Shown here in pieces: positions 1 through 12,204 of a stretch of 64,000 nucleotides of DNA (its first letter is position 1; each line of letters opens with the position of its first letter). This DNA comes from Favolaschia claudopus (taxonomy: Eukaryota > Basidiomycota > Agaricomycetes > Agaricales > Mycenaceae): contig JAWWNJ010000010.1 of NCBI GenBank assembly GCA_037176885.1, positions 2,418,001 through 2,482,000 of the forward strand, given 5' to 3'. The translations under genes and the position numbers were made by a program. The notes under the pieces were generated by a model. That model saw only the letters and a program-made list of their open reading frames with translations. It made no database searches and was not told the origin of the DNA.

Positions 1-367
1 TCACCAGGCTGACTCGAAGGCTCGATTGAGCAAGTGATGAGCCATATGATACTTCAGACGGTCGAAAGAAATCACAGTGAGATATTTCACCGAAATCGAG
101 AGCAGCCCACTGCATTGTCCGACCACGGCAATTTTGAAGTCATTCTACATACTGACTAGGAGTAGGGCATGTAGACGCTGGAACCCCGCTGCGTAGTCTA
201 CTAGCAGCCAGCAGAGCGAAGGTGCGGCTGAATCGGAGGTTCGAGCTCGAAGTGGGTGGTTGACCCGTTTACCCAGTCGTTATCAATTTATCAGTGTGGA
301 ATTCTGAAAGTTATTTTACGTAAATCATGCAAAAAAGTATCCCAGATTTAGCCCACCTGCTCGTACC
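1..367. other. Left-edge sequence, no gene seen
   Basis: I see no coding sequence I can support here. It lies downstream of the URA5 stop codon (minus strand) and probably holds its 3' UTR and terminator. A neighbouring gene could run off the left edge, but no exon with a recognisable motif is visible. Confidence 0.5.
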
Positions 368-1106
368 CTATTTGAGACCGTACTTGTCCCGGTATACCTT
401 CATAGCAGCCAGTTCTTCAGTCATGCCACTCTTCTCCAGCCAAGCGATTAGGTCTCGCATTTTCAAGATCGATTTGACACGTCCTTCCCCGATAAGGCTC
501 TCGATTTCGGTGACGGTGCTACTTGCGCCGTCCTGTCCAACTTCTTCACGATCCAGGCACTGAACAACGCCTACGACTTCGCCACCGCTCGCCCTGACCG
601 TGTCAATGGCGCCACGAACGGCCTTTCCCGAGGTCATGACATCGTCCAAGATGACAACCTTTTTGCCAGCGACAGGGACACCAACCATATTTCCCCCTTC
701 ACCGTGGTCTTTGACCTCTTTGCGGTCATAGGCAAGACCAACTGACAGGTTATGTTGCGAATACAGCGTCAGCGCGGTCGTCGACGCGAATGGAATGCCT
801 TTGTACGCTGGCCCGAAGAGAACGTCGAAAGTGGGAAGGGGAGCGCTGGCAGACATTTGCGCGGAGACAATTGTAGATGCATACGCGGTCGACAATATAG
901 CAAGAATGGGCCCAGAACTCAAGAGTCCTGCATTGAAGAAATACGGAGATACACTGTATTTTCACTCAACGGGAGTTTTCGTAGGACATGCCAGGGGTTG
1001 CGCACCGCCCGGACTTGAGCGTGAAAGAGCCAAATTTGAGGGCCCCAATCTCCATTGAGTGTTGGATGAGGTCTGACTGATACGAGGCTAGGACTTCGGT
1101 GGCCAT
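368..1106 (-). CDS. URA5: Orotate phosphoribosyltransferase
   Basis: The enzyme transfers ribose-5-phosphate from PRPP to orotate, making OMP in cytosolic pyrimidine synthesis. Two exons, complement(368..953, 1006..1106), joined by a 52-nt GT-AG intron, give 228 aa, the usual length for fungal enzymes. The PRPP-binding motif ILDDVMTSGKA is clear in the middle of the protein. An upstream GPAYKGIPFA segment and an FGSFTLKSGR..SPYFFNAG N-terminal block also match the family; the latter is only restored by splicing. The start is the ATG at 1106, because it begins the conserved MATEVLASYQSDLIQ region. The gene is divergent from the K+ channel gene, sharing about 170 bp of promoter. CTP synthase, a later step of the same pathway, lies 5 kb away; whether that is regulatory linkage is unknown. 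Confidence 0.96.
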
Positions 1107-1273
1107 GATGGTCCAGGGAAAGGTTAAGAAAAAGCGAAGGAAAACTTGGAAATCAAAATCCGATCTACCGGATCATCGGGCCGTCTCCCCGCACCTTTGC
1201 TTTCATCTTGCTTTCACCTCTTCCCTCCGGTACTCAGCGCTTAGCCCTGGCATGCTCGTTTGCTTGACCGATC

Positions 1274-4200
1274 ATGCTTGCACTCCTTGCTGCTGTACTC
1301 TCCTTCCTTGAATCAAGCAAGAGGGTATCTCCTCCTGACCTCGAAAACGGCCCAGAATCAGTGGCCCTTGATGCAAACGCAAATGCTTTGGGAAATCAGG
1401 CTAATGACGACGAGGACGAAGACTTAAACGGCGACGACATCACGCAGGACCTGGACAATGAATGGGACCGGAGACGAGCACGGACATACTCTGAATCCTC
1501 TTCGTTTACCGTTCCCGAGAACAAGCCGAAATCAACTTGGTGTCTTAAAATTCGAGATTTCTTGAGCACAGAAACGTCAGAGCGAGATTTGGACTCATAT
1601 ATACCCAACTATCGATATACTCCAATATTATCCGGAATCATTATCCCTTTCTCTATCCTTCTTGAAATTCCGGGTCTCACCGAGGCAGGTTTTGATCTTG
1701 CTCCATGGGATTTTTTCTAAAATTACTGTAGAATTGGTACATCCGAACTGAGGACAACAAAACCGTTGAAATCCAGCCCAATCCCGCAATATTGGATGTC
1801 GGTCTTGCTTTCAGCATGGCTTGCGCGTTGGCTGCCAACATCTGCCTTGTGATCCGCTTTCTCGAGAAGAGGGTCAAGCTCATGACACTTGGATGCATCG
1901 TTTTTCTGACAATTCACGGTGCGTCGTATAACGACTACACTGAATCTTGCTGATTTAGGGCTTAACAGACATCATCAACATTGTTACCCTCATAATCTTT
2001 GGCGTCGAACATCGGTTTGATGATGGATTCACTTACGGCCAGTCTTTCTGGATAACAGGTTGGCTCGTCGATTTTCCTTTGCCGGTTCACTCAAATTGTC
2101 ACCCAGTTTGTTCGACCATAGTCTCGACTTTCACCAACGTCACCTTGATCACTGATTTGCTACGAACCCCCGATTTTGACAACAGCGGTGCGTTCCTGCC
2201 TACTCTTAGACAACAATGTATAAATCTACTCAGGGAGCGGACTCACCCGTCGCCAGCGATCCCTCGTCATCATCGTCATTCTTCTTCTCTGCTACATTGC
2301 CCTAGGATCCCTCGCCCACACCTACCTCATGCATCTCGACTTCATCGATGCCATGTACTTCAGCCTGGTTTCCATTGAGACAGTTGGTCGGCAATTTTTT
2401 TTTCTGTTGTCACTCGTTCTCTTATACTTACGCAGGATTTGGTGATATTCAACCAAAGACGACTGGTGCCCGGGTCTTCACCTGCCTATACGCTGCATTC
2501 GGCATTGTTCTCATCGCTCTGACGGTTGGCCTCATGCGTGAGACTGTCCTCGAGGGATTGGAAGTGAGTTATCGCAAGCGGATGCAAGAGGTGCAACATA
2601 GGCGGAAAATTGGTCGTTGGAGGCGACGAGTCGCGGATCGTTGGCGTGAGGCTGTGGAATGGCGTTTGCGTGAGGGTGGTTATCCTGTTTGGGTTCGGGA
2701 GGACAAGTCCCAGCACGCTGGGTTGTTGAAAAGGATCTTACATACGTTTGATCGGTTGATCCCGTGGCGGAGGGACAGTAGCTGGTTTAGATATGAGAAT
2801 GGGTTGCTGTTGGGCCACGGGCTAGGAAATGGAGCCCACCCACATGGGATGCATCTCAATCTGGAGGCGCTTTCGTGGAAACAGGTTGGCGGCATGATTT
2901 GTATTCGAAATGATCGTGATGCTCACCGTGTATCCAGTTGGAAGCTGCAGCGATGGAAGCCGGAGTACCGCTCGATACCCTCTTGCCCGAAGATTTCATA
3001 GAACGACACATGGCACGCGACGAGGAGCACAAATATACAGAGCATAACCATCGACCTGAGGTAGCTCTGGACGCAACCACGCCTTTGACCCATGCGCGTC
3101 TCGGACGTATGGTTTCGATGATCGGTTCCTTCGCTTTGGCCGTCCACAAATCGAGTCATCTTTCTGGGGATGTCGACAGCACAATTCCATCTGCTCAGAA
3201 TAACAAGAGTATGCCGCTAAAGCAGCCGAACTCAGAGATGCTGCATTACGACGCGTTTCGCACCGGAATGGAGACGGAGGAGACCAAGGCATTTTATGGC
3301 CGATTGGCAGTGGTTTGGATGCTGTTCATCACATTTTGGATGGTCATTATCATTTTCATGTGTCACATCTGGGACTGAAAACTAACGCTCAGAGTGCAGA
3401 TAGGTTCAGTTGTATTTATGCAAACGGAGGGATGGAGTTTTGGAGTGTCGCTCTACTTCTGTAACGTCTCGCCCTTGTTTCTCATTCACCAAAAATTGAC
3501 TGTTAACAGGTTTCATCACTTTTATGACTATCGGCTACGGTAAATACATCGCATACTCTGAGCTTTACTCATACTTTATTTTCCAGGGGATTATTCGCCA
3601 CAAAGTCCTGCCGCCCGGTCTTTTTTCGTTGCTTGGGCATTGCTCGGTGTGGCTACGATGACCATCTTAATTTCAGGTTAATATTTGCGTCGAATTAGAG
3701 CGGGGAACCTTTCTTACTTGAAACCGGTTGCAGTCATCTCCGAAGGGTTTTCGTCCAAAATTCATTCAGTTGTGCATGCCGGAATTTTCGATCGTGTAGT
3801 TGACCGATACCGGCAACGCGCGCGAGCCGTGGCTGTACGGCGGGGCAAGTCGAGAGTCGCTTCTTCTTCTCAACAGCAGCCTCTCTCCGGGGAACACTCT
3901 TCGGAACATGCGCTGCAGGAGGTGCATTCCCGCACACAGACGCAGCTTGAAGCACTCCCGCAGAGAATCTTATCAGATGCTAGGACTTTTACGGAGCATT
4001 TATCATACTTTGTTGGTTCAGGCAGAAAGGTTGAAGTGGATTCGGGAGAAGAGTTGCCGCCTGGATTACAACAGCTCATGAAAGACGTTTTGGGCGGGGA
4101 GAAGCTTGGTGAGCGATTCAAGCGGGAGATTCTTCAAGACGAGGATGCGAGGCAGGTGAGCCGAACAGTCATATTGCTCATGATTGAGCGCGGCGATGCT

Positions 4201-4423
4201 AATAAAGGGTTAAAAGACGCTGTTTGCTTTGAGCATTGAACGTGAGTACTTTGAATTATGTTTGCCTGGTATGAGCTCAGCAGTCGCAGACGCACTTCAG
4301 AAAATCATTGAGTCTGCGCAGGATGCCCTGCACGCGTTGCAGGAACGCGAGCGACTACTCCAGCACCATTCTCTCACAAACAGCACGTCCAATTCGGAAG
4401 AAATCATGTCTATAGACAGTTGA
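1274..4423 (+). CDS. TOK1: Two-pore-domain outward-rectifier K+ channel (TOK1 type)
   Basis: A plasma-membrane potassium channel of the fungal TOK1 family (eight membrane segments, two pore loops per subunit). Both pore signatures are visible: SIETVGFGD in the first half and TFMTIGYGD in the second, each interrupted by an intron. Modelled exons: 1274..1684, 1732..1918, 1969..2058, 2122..2187, 2234..2386, 2436..2884, 2938..3342, 3400..3460, 3510..3539, 3587..3676, 3734..4155, 4217..4241, 4281..4423. They sum to 2532 nt (843 aa) with an open frame throughout. The acidic N-terminus and a basic linker after pore 1 fit the family. The first intron appears to use a GC donor (1685). The ATG at 1274 is plausible but the N-terminus is poorly conserved, so the start is the weakest part of the model. 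The last two exons are coiled-coil-like (ALQKIIESAQDALHAL). Confidence 0.92.
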
Positions 4424-4625
4424 CGCATAATCCACTATATAATACGAAGATTTACTTGTACAGACATGAAGCAACAGGTGCTTACTAGATCATGCGGAAA
4501 ATCGCGCCGTAACGCGCATTATCCGCTGGCGAAGAAAAAGTCTGACACACGTGATCGTGTCTCCGACGACACGTCAGCGAATTTCTATTTCGGGCAACAC
4601 TCGCTTTCTCTTTCCTCCCCTCAAA

Positions 4626-5712
4626 ATGAGCGAATTGTTGGCTGAAATCCGCAAGATCCCTCCGGTCACTCGTGTAATATGTATTTCCCTGCTTGGTGTC
4701 TCTCTACCCGTCATGGCGGGCATTGTATCGGGGTACAAAGTCATCTACTCGTATTCACTTACATTCGAGAGGTTACAAGTCAGCGCTGGGCTTTTTCTAT
4801 GCTGGAACATGCCTGACAAGCGTCTTATAGATATGGCGGCTATATACGAGCTTCTTCCTGGGCAGTGAGTATATGGTGAATTAGTGGCGAGCATGGCTCA
4901 TTTCGTGCAGGCAGTGGAATTAATTTTATATTTGGTGCGCACTACGCTATGCTTTTGTATCCGACGTGTTGAGGTGATTCGACGCATAATTCAGACATGG
5001 TTGTGCTCTAGTGCGTTTGAACGACAAATCTATGTTTCGTTGGCTCATTTGATCTCGACAGCCGTACCATGGATCAGTTGGAGTCCGGGCCATATGCTCG
5101 CAGATCTGCCGACCTTGCATGGCAGCTTTTCGTGGCTAGCCTGGGTATTGTGGTTTGTCCTTGCTTTTTTCAGTTTGATTCCGTCGACGATTCTTATGTG
5201 GTCCATAGGTCACCAGTATCCCCGTCAAGTCCATGGTTTTCTTCCGGCCATTCCTTCTCTGCATCGCCTACGTTGGCTCTGCGCTCGCCCCTCCCGGGGC
5301 CATGACATCGATCATGGGCCTCATTCAGCTTCCTATCAAGTATCTGCCGTATATCATGCTCGGCATGGATCTTCTTTTATTCGGTCCTGGGGCGGTCGCT
5401 ACCTCCCTTCCAGGCGCCGTGGTCGGACACCTGTGGTGGTGGGGCGTATGGGGGCCTGAGATGGGCGGTGCCGGTGGTATACTGCAGCAGTGGAGTGGCG
5501 CACCTCAATGGCTGCGGGAGTACATGGGGGAGGGGAACGCACCGCCGCCCACTGCGAGGCGAGCGGATGGCTCAACTGGCGCGAATGCTGGAGCAGGGGT
5601 GCGTGTCATCCCTCCTAGGACGCAAGCCACCGGCAGTTCGGGAGGCGCCTCTGGGTCCACGACAACTGGGTATAATTGGGGAAGGGGAGGGAACAGACTG
5701 GGTGGAACCTGA
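4626..5712 (+). CDS. DER1: Derlin-family ER membrane protein
   Basis: Derlins are rhomboid pseudoproteases that help move misfolded proteins out of the ER for degradation (ERAD). Six exons (4626..4778, 4831..4864, 4911..4934, 4995..5010, 5062..5152, 5209..5712) give 273 aa. Visible hallmarks are the WR motif in WRLYTSFFLG, the INFIFDMVVLYR segment, RRSADLAWQLFVAS, and a GxxxG-like stretch before HLWWW. No catalytic Ser/His pair is apparent, as expected. The C-terminus is Gly/Ser/Thr-rich and ends YNWGRGGNRLGGT. Exon 4 is only 16 nt. Without it and its two flanking introns the conserved FDMVVLYRTMDQLE block cannot be read, so I trust it. The gene is convergent with nothing; CTP synthase follows on the same strand after about 240 bp. 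Confidence 0.9.
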
Positions 5713-5954
5713 GATTCGGCTTGAGAACGAAAACCGTTTGACGCAGGAATCTGTAATATGTACTATGATATCGTGAACAGGTGATCCACCGTCCACCCTG
5801 CCTCGCGCCTCCTTTTGAGCTGCAAAGCGTAGTGCGTCCAAATATGGTAGCCATCACTTTGGCTCTATTGCTTTTTGAAATTTTCCGGTGTGACTCGAAT
5901 GTGACTCGTCGCGTCGCGTTTGCTCCTTCCTCCCACCACCACCTATTCTTCGCG

Positions 5955-8424
5955 ATGAAGTATATTCTCGTCTCCGGAGGCGTCATCAGTGGCATTGGCA
6001 AGGGCGTTATCGGTATGCTACTGGCCATCTGCCAGCTCCGCAGTTTTGAACGGCTCTAGCCTCCTCCACTGGTCTCCTCTTAAAAACAACGGGCCTCAAG
6101 GTTACAGCAATCAAGATCGATCCATACATGAATATAGACGCGGGTACGATGCGTCCAACGGAGCATGGTGAGTAAAATCGGTTTCCGTTGCTTGTCGCAA
6201 AAAAAATCTGATCTTTGTAGGTGAGGTATATGTCCTGAACGACGGAGGAGAGGTCGATCTTGACCTTGGGAATTACGAACGATATCTTAACGTTACCCTC
6301 TCCCGCGATAATAATATTACCACTGGAAAAATCTACAAGGAAGTCATAGAGAAGGAGGTTAGTGATTATATCCGTCCCATGTCCGCATGCAGATCCATAA
6401 AACGTGGACCGGGATTCTGTGATTTTCAGTGTCACTGATTTCTCTTCGACTTTAGCGCAAAGGGGATTATTTGGGGAAGACCGTTCAAGTACATTTTATT
6501 TCCATTTACTCAGTTTCGCAGTCAATTGACTTAACTTTGGACGTAGATCGTTCCTCACGTTACGAATGGTATCCAGGATTGGATCGAGCGCGTGGCTCGG
6601 ATTCCGGTGGACGATACAGGAGAGGAGCCCGATGTATGCATCGTAGAGGTTGGCCCTCAGTGCTCTCAATCGTTTCTCGGAGCTTGACGATTCTAGCTTG
6701 GTGGCACCGTTGGTGATATCGAATCTGCACCTTTCGTAGAAGCTATGCGGCAGTTTCAGTTCCGTGTCGGACACGAGAACTTTGCCCTCGTCCACGTATC
6801 TCTTGTCCCTGACATGCACGGCGAACAAAAAACAAAACCCACTCAAACGACGATTCACTCGCTTCGCGGACTTGGATTGTTGCCGGACCTGGTCCGTCTC
6901 TCGTCATGCTAACCTTGCGTACATTCATCTTTTCTCTTTTTACAGATTGCATGTCGGCTGCTTGGACCGCAGCCTCTGCAACCGGCCACAAAAGAGAAAA
7001 TCTCGATGTTCTGTCATGTCGCTCCTGAACAGGTGCTCGGCGTACACGATGTGTCTTCGGTCTACCACGTACCCCTTCTCCTACGGTCGCAAGGCATTAT
7101 CGATTATCTTCGCAAGCGACTCAATTTGCCTGCTCTCAATATCTCAGAGGCAATGGTACGCAAGGGCGAGACTTTACAAAAACGCTGGAAGGACCTGACG
7201 ACTGGGTAAGTATTGTCACTTGCACCCTCTCATCACACTCAATGATTGTCATTCAGGCAAGAGAGACTCTTTGATAGCGTGTCCGTCGCACTAGTCGGCA
7301 AATACACAGACTTGAAAGACTCGTATATGTCTGTTATCAAAGCGCTGGAACATTCGGCTTTCCGAGTGCACCGAAAACTCATCCTTCATGTACGTTCTGC
7401 GCCTGGCGACATTGCTCGTTACCTGACTCGATTTCAGTGGGTCGAGTCATCCGACTTGGAGCCTGAGATGCAGGAGTCTCATCCTGCCAAATATCATGAC
7501 GCGTGGCGTGCCGTTGTTGGCGCTGGGTCAGTCCCAGCTCTGGACGTATCTTCATCCAACGCTGAGTCGCTCCCTTTCTAGCGGAATCTTGGTCCCAGGC
7601 GGCTTTGGTTCTCGAGGGACCGAAGGCATGCTTCTCGCTATCAAATATGCTAGAGAGCAGAAGATCCCTTTCTTGGGCATCTGCCTGGGCTTCCAGCTCG
7701 CGGTGATCGAATGGGCACGCAACGTCCTTGGAATTTCCGGTAAGGCCTTCCCCGGACCTTTCTTTCATCGCTAATTGTGAGCCATTTGCAGACGCTACGT
7801 CGTCAGAGTTTTTACTGGAAACGCCATCGCCTGTGATCATCTTCATGCCGGAGATCTCCAAGACCCATATGGGTGGAACGATGCGGCTGGGGCTTCGTCC
7901 GACCGTATTTGAGGAGGGCACTGAGTCTTGGTCGCGCGTGCGCAAACTGTACGGCGGGGCTGGCAAGATCTGGGAGCGTCATCGTCATCGGTATGAAGTC
8001 AATCCGGAGTACGTGCAGCGCTTGCAAGACAGCGGTCTTGTCTTTGCCGGCAAGGATGAGAAAGGAGAGCGTATGCAGGTGCTCGAGTTGCGAGGTCGGT
8101 TCTTTCTCGACTTCTTTTTTTTACAGCCATACTCAGTCGTCCGCAGATCACCCGTTCTTCGTCGGGCTCCAGGCTCACCCCGAGTTCTGCACGCGTCCAT
8201 TGAATCCGTCGCCACCATTCTTGGGGTTCGTAGCAGCAGCGTCCGGGTCGGCTGTGTTTGAGGAACAGGCCGACGTCCAGCTGCGCTCGTTCACGCCTCC
8301 CCACCCTGAAGGCTCCATGGTGGCGGAAGCTGTCCTTCGGCTAGGTATCCCTGTCGCGCATGGCAAGGAGAAGATTTTGATTAATGGGAGTGGTGAGGCT
8401 GGGGTTCAGGTTAATGGACATTGA
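5955..8424 (+). CDS. URA7: CTP synthase (glutamine-hydrolysing)
   Basis: Converts UTP to CTP using ATP and glutamine. Twelve exons (5955..6012, 6060..6167, 6221..6357, 6456..6488, 6547..6648, 6697..6891, 6946..7205, 7257..7389, 7438..7526, 7582..7739, 7792..8094, 8147..8424) give 617 aa, close to the fungal norm. The N-terminal synthetase domain starts [17 protein letters not shown] and includes [13 protein letters not shown] and HGEVYVL. The C-terminal class I glutamine amidotransferase domain has the PGGFGSRG segment, the nucleophile Cys in GICLGFQ, and the catalytic His and Glu in HPEF. All introns are 45-100 nt GT-AG and every junction keeps frame. The final exons are GC-rich like their neighbours. 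I see no truncation. Confidence 0.96.
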
Positions 8425-9954
8425 TTGCTTGCTTTATCGTCCGAATCGTGCATCTTGTTTCTGGTTTCCGCATTCTTACATACAGCGTGCAGCATCTACA
8501 TCTACAGACTATATAGAACCATCACTACCCATCTGTATCATTACCCAGCATTATGAACACGATCCGCAATGTAGCCCTAGGAAGCCCCACCCATTATTTT
8601 TTCCCCAATTTGATTGTTGTGGTTGTTTGGCGATTATTTCCTTTTTGGGGCTTCGTTCACGAGTTTCATGTTCTCAAAGTCTTTGCGGGAGGGCTCTGTC
8701 CACAGGTCTACACATGAACCTATTGATCGTTCTTCAGGAAGTCTGGGACACATCTGGGGTTCAATTCGGTGCTATAGTCAATACCATTGACACCAACCGA
8801 CAACAAGTTATAACTTGGTGAAGCTTCAAGTTGGTGATCGTCTTTGACTTCGTCGACTTTCAAGAAGTAACTGTACAGTAAGACATGAAGCAGCAAAATT
8901 TCTCGTCAACTCGTTGTCTCTGGTTCTATGGCAAACCATAACGCCCAGAAGGCCCAAAGAACAGGTGTATTCCGTCACCCTAGTAGGACCCGAAACAAAC
9001 TTGGATGCTGCTCAGCGGAGGCAATGGCAAAGGTCGTCATCTCTGAGTCTTTATGGCTGGTCGCAACGCCGTCCGAGGCCCTATAGCGTCACCTGCTCTA
9101 GAGACGTGATCGCAGCGTTAATCATCACGGTATATTGGTCCAAAGCGTCAGCGTGAGTTCCAGCATTCGGTGAATGGACATCTATTAAAGCCCGCTCAGA
9201 CCCCGCTATTGATATGTTTCGCTGCGTGGCCGCTCTTGACTTCTGGAATCATGTTCCTGGAACGCGGTTCTCGTGTGAGTGTCAGTTTTGGCTCATATCT
9301 TTTCTTGTGCTACTGCCAGTGCGTAGACACGTTATCTCTGTACTTGCGAATTCTGTTCGTAATACTGGCTATCGACTTCCCGTTTTCCGGTCCTAACTTT
9401 ATCAGAAAACAACGTGGATCTCGATGTGATGCCTGATATAACTTCGCCTCTTAAGATTTCAGGCGACATGCCCTCATAACCCTGTGAACGAAACGCTTTG
9501 ACTAGACTGGTCCCATGAGCTGCACTGTGTGCGAGAACATCTGCCTTGTTCCCCTTTGGGCGACGGAACAGTCGAAAGCGGCATTTACCGAGGACTTGTA
9601 TCGTCCGGTGCTCACCTTCCTGTCCCTCCTGGCGTAGATTTGTCTCCAGATTTTTTTCCGAAACCATTCCAGCATTTTGGTAACGTTTTTACGGCGAATG
9701 TAACTGCGGAGGATTGGCTTCTTTAATTGTCATCAAATGCGGACCACGATTTTCGAAGCTGATTTGTCGGCTAATGCTTTGTTGCCCTTAACCATTATGA
9801 TCAGTCTTGCGCTTTGGTGGATATCCTGCCCCCTCTGCGATAACTGATCCTCAACGCTTTGGTTGGTGGTAAAAGCTGTCTCGAACCGTCGCCAGCTGCC
9901 CGTATAAAGCTTCTAGCCCACACACACTCTTTCACCGCCTGCTTGTGTTGCCCC
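8425..9954. other. Intergenic, about 1.5 kb, no supported gene
   Basis: Between CTP synthase and the next spliced gene only short ORFs are present (for example 9170-9436), with no family motif and no convincing splice chain. AT content is higher than in the flanking exons. A decayed gene or non-coding RNA cannot be excluded. Confidence 0.5.
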
Positions 9955-11554
9955 ATGTCCGCTGTGGGCTCCAATCTATTTCCTCCAGAATCCATGTCTC
10001 GCCCTCACTCTCCTCCTCCTATCAACGCCTCGGTATACTTCTGAACGACCGCGTTTTTGCCACACCTTGATTTCGGTCTTTGTTCGTAGATCGAAAATGC
10101 TGCGAGTCTGCTGCCGTCTGTCAACCTTCTTTTTGACGAGGTTCTTCAACGCGAACGTTCTGGGTCTCAGTCATCCTCGGGTTCGCGTGCAGCGTCCGCG
10201 TGGGCAGGTTTGGCAAGTGGTCATCTCGGCTTCTGTTGCTTTCAGCTCATCGATCTCTTTGGATTCGCCAGCCCGGACCCGATCGTCTTAGACGTACAAG
10301 TCCCGCAGTGAACAAGGCCCGACAATTGCCGCCTTTGCAAGTCAGGGCCACTGCCAGACCCCAGGCTCGTTTCTGATTCCGTCTCCGTGATGCTGAATGA
10401 CCCGATAATCACAGACTCCCTCCCTGCCTAAAGCGGTAAGTATCCGCCGCCTCGCAACACATATTTTCCTGACGTATATACTTTAGCCCGCTGCTCAGAA
10501 CAAAGAGACACAGAACCAACCATCGACGCGCGAGGCTACTCCGGAGATACCTCCCCCCGGGATCCCGAACCGGATGGGCGGACGGTATGCTCAGACTCCG
10601 TACCACAAGAATGGTCAACCGCACGCACCCGGAGTGAGTGACCATTGAATATCTTCATTCCGCCATCCTGACTCTGTTTCTTAGCTCATGCCAAAGGCTT
10701 CTTCCTCCCGTCATCCTGGTGCTCAGGCGCTGGCTGGAACCGTAACAAAATTCTCCATACACCATCGCGTCTTCACTGAATTCCTCTTCCGCAGGCACCA
10801 AATCGAGTAATTCCAGTGATAAGCACCAAGGAAGCAGCTAGGGAAGCGGCTAAGGAAGCCTTCACACGCATCTACCACGGTCTTTTAAAAGAGACCCTGG
10901 ATCCCTTGTGCGTTCCATGTATAAATGACATAAGGATTGAGAGTCGTCGTCAAGTGTCTGGGATCCACGGACCGGGCTTCTCTCAATTCGCCCACGGACT
11001 GAAGCCTCAACATGCCACACAGCTGCCTGAGGTCCCGCACTTGATCACGATTCCGTTCACGCCGAAACACATCAAGAACTGTAACGTGCTACTGGGCGTC
11101 TCGCTGACAGAGATTCTCGACTTCCGGGACGTCTTGTACAGTCCGCGTGAGCGTGTGTTGGACGATGATGCGACGAAGATCATATTTTTGATGATAGAGG
11201 TACGTGACTGCTTTCCTGGTCTTTGAAGACTTATCAACTCGTTCACAGCACCCTGGATTCCCACCTGTCGTTACAAAAATACCTGGCAACTGCCGTCACC
11301 GCCCCGTGTCTCGCTTTAACCTCGCATTCAGCGTCGCGGAGGCCTACTCCAGTTTCTTCAAGGTATGTGTGCTCGACATCCCCAGTGCGCTGTATAAGCT
11401 CAAGACACCCACCACATCTCAGACACACAACTTCGATGCGAACAAGGTTACGCCTGGCTCTATGATCGTTCGCTCCGTCACGCAACTCCGTCTCGTCAAT
11501 CTCTACACGATCGACAGGACCAATTACAGAGCCCATCTCGCTTACGTCTTTTGA
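9955..11554 (+). CDS. Unrecognised spliced protein with conserved-looking C-terminal domain
   Basis: I do not recognise this gene. A consistent model is exons 9955..10032 (or start at the in-frame ATG 9994), 10090..10207, 10246..10340, 10415..10435, 10487..10633, 10685..10741, 10795..11199, 11249..11362, 11423..11554, giving 388 or 375 aa. The N-terminal half is low complexity, rich in Ser, Pro, Arg and Gln, and probably disordered. The last ~215 residues look globular: blocks such as HLITIPFTPKHIKN, VSLTEILDFRDVLYSP, FLMIEHPGFPPVV and FNLAFSVAEAYSSFF. No signal peptide or membrane segment is visible. The last three exons are well supported by splice sites and frame; the boundaries of exons 3 and 4 are inferred only from phase and could shift. 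Confidence 0.65.
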
Positions 11555-11744
11555 CGAGTGCTATGATTAGAATTGCTTTCGCTTGCTGTCGTTTTGCTCT
11601 GGTAACATTGCTGTCGTTCACACTGTAATCTTATTTCTTTCGTCTCTCTCTGGGGTATGGGTGTACATGAATGAAAAAGCAAAAAGCTGTCATATATCGA
11701 GGGTGCTGGCAGTACACAGATACCTACCGGGGTCCAGCTATCAG

Positions 11745-11829
11745 TCCAATATGGTGTAGCGGTAACATCGGTGCCTTTCAACAACCGAGTTGATCGCACT
11801 AGCCCGGGGTTCGACTCCCCGTATTGGAA
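11745..11829 (+). tRNA. tRNA-Glu (anticodon UUC) with intron
   Basis: The acceptor stem TCCAATA pairs perfectly with TATTGGA. The D-arm GTGT/ACAT and T-arm CGGGG-TTCGACT-CCCCG are intact. The anticodon stem GGTGC/GCACT closes on a loop CTTTCA...C that carries an extra ~14 nt after position 37, the canonical place for a nuclear tRNA intron. The anticodon reads TTC, and the T-arm matches fungal tRNA-Glu. The intron limits are approximate (about 11780-11794). Confidence 0.9.
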
Positions 11830-12204
11830 GTGCTCCTGTCAAGTTGACCATTTTTGGCTCGTATTTCCATTTCACTTTAATGGTAGGCGCCAGTACGTGC
11901 CCCAGCACAAGAAGACATACGTATCCCCTATGATCAGCCAATCCGAGCTTCAAACTGTTTTGACAATGTATTCGGATTTTGCGCAGCGTTCTGAAACAAG
12001 CTGGCTTTCGTTGATATCGTCAACAATTTTAATTTTTCACGGCGTATAGCTACAAGTAGACGTGGTTACAACAAGTAAGTTCTATGCTAATACAGATCGA
12101 AAGAAATAATGATAATGAATGTGTGGTGCTATACAAGATGCGCGATGAGTGCAGTCCAAATCATGTCCAAGAAACCAAAGAAAAGAACATCCCATCCCAA
12201 GTCA
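11830..12204. other. Intergenic between tRNA and surface-protein gene
   Basis: No coding sequence I can support. It holds the 3' side of the tRNA unit and probably the 3' UTR of the minus-strand gene that ends at 12205. Confidence 0.5.
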
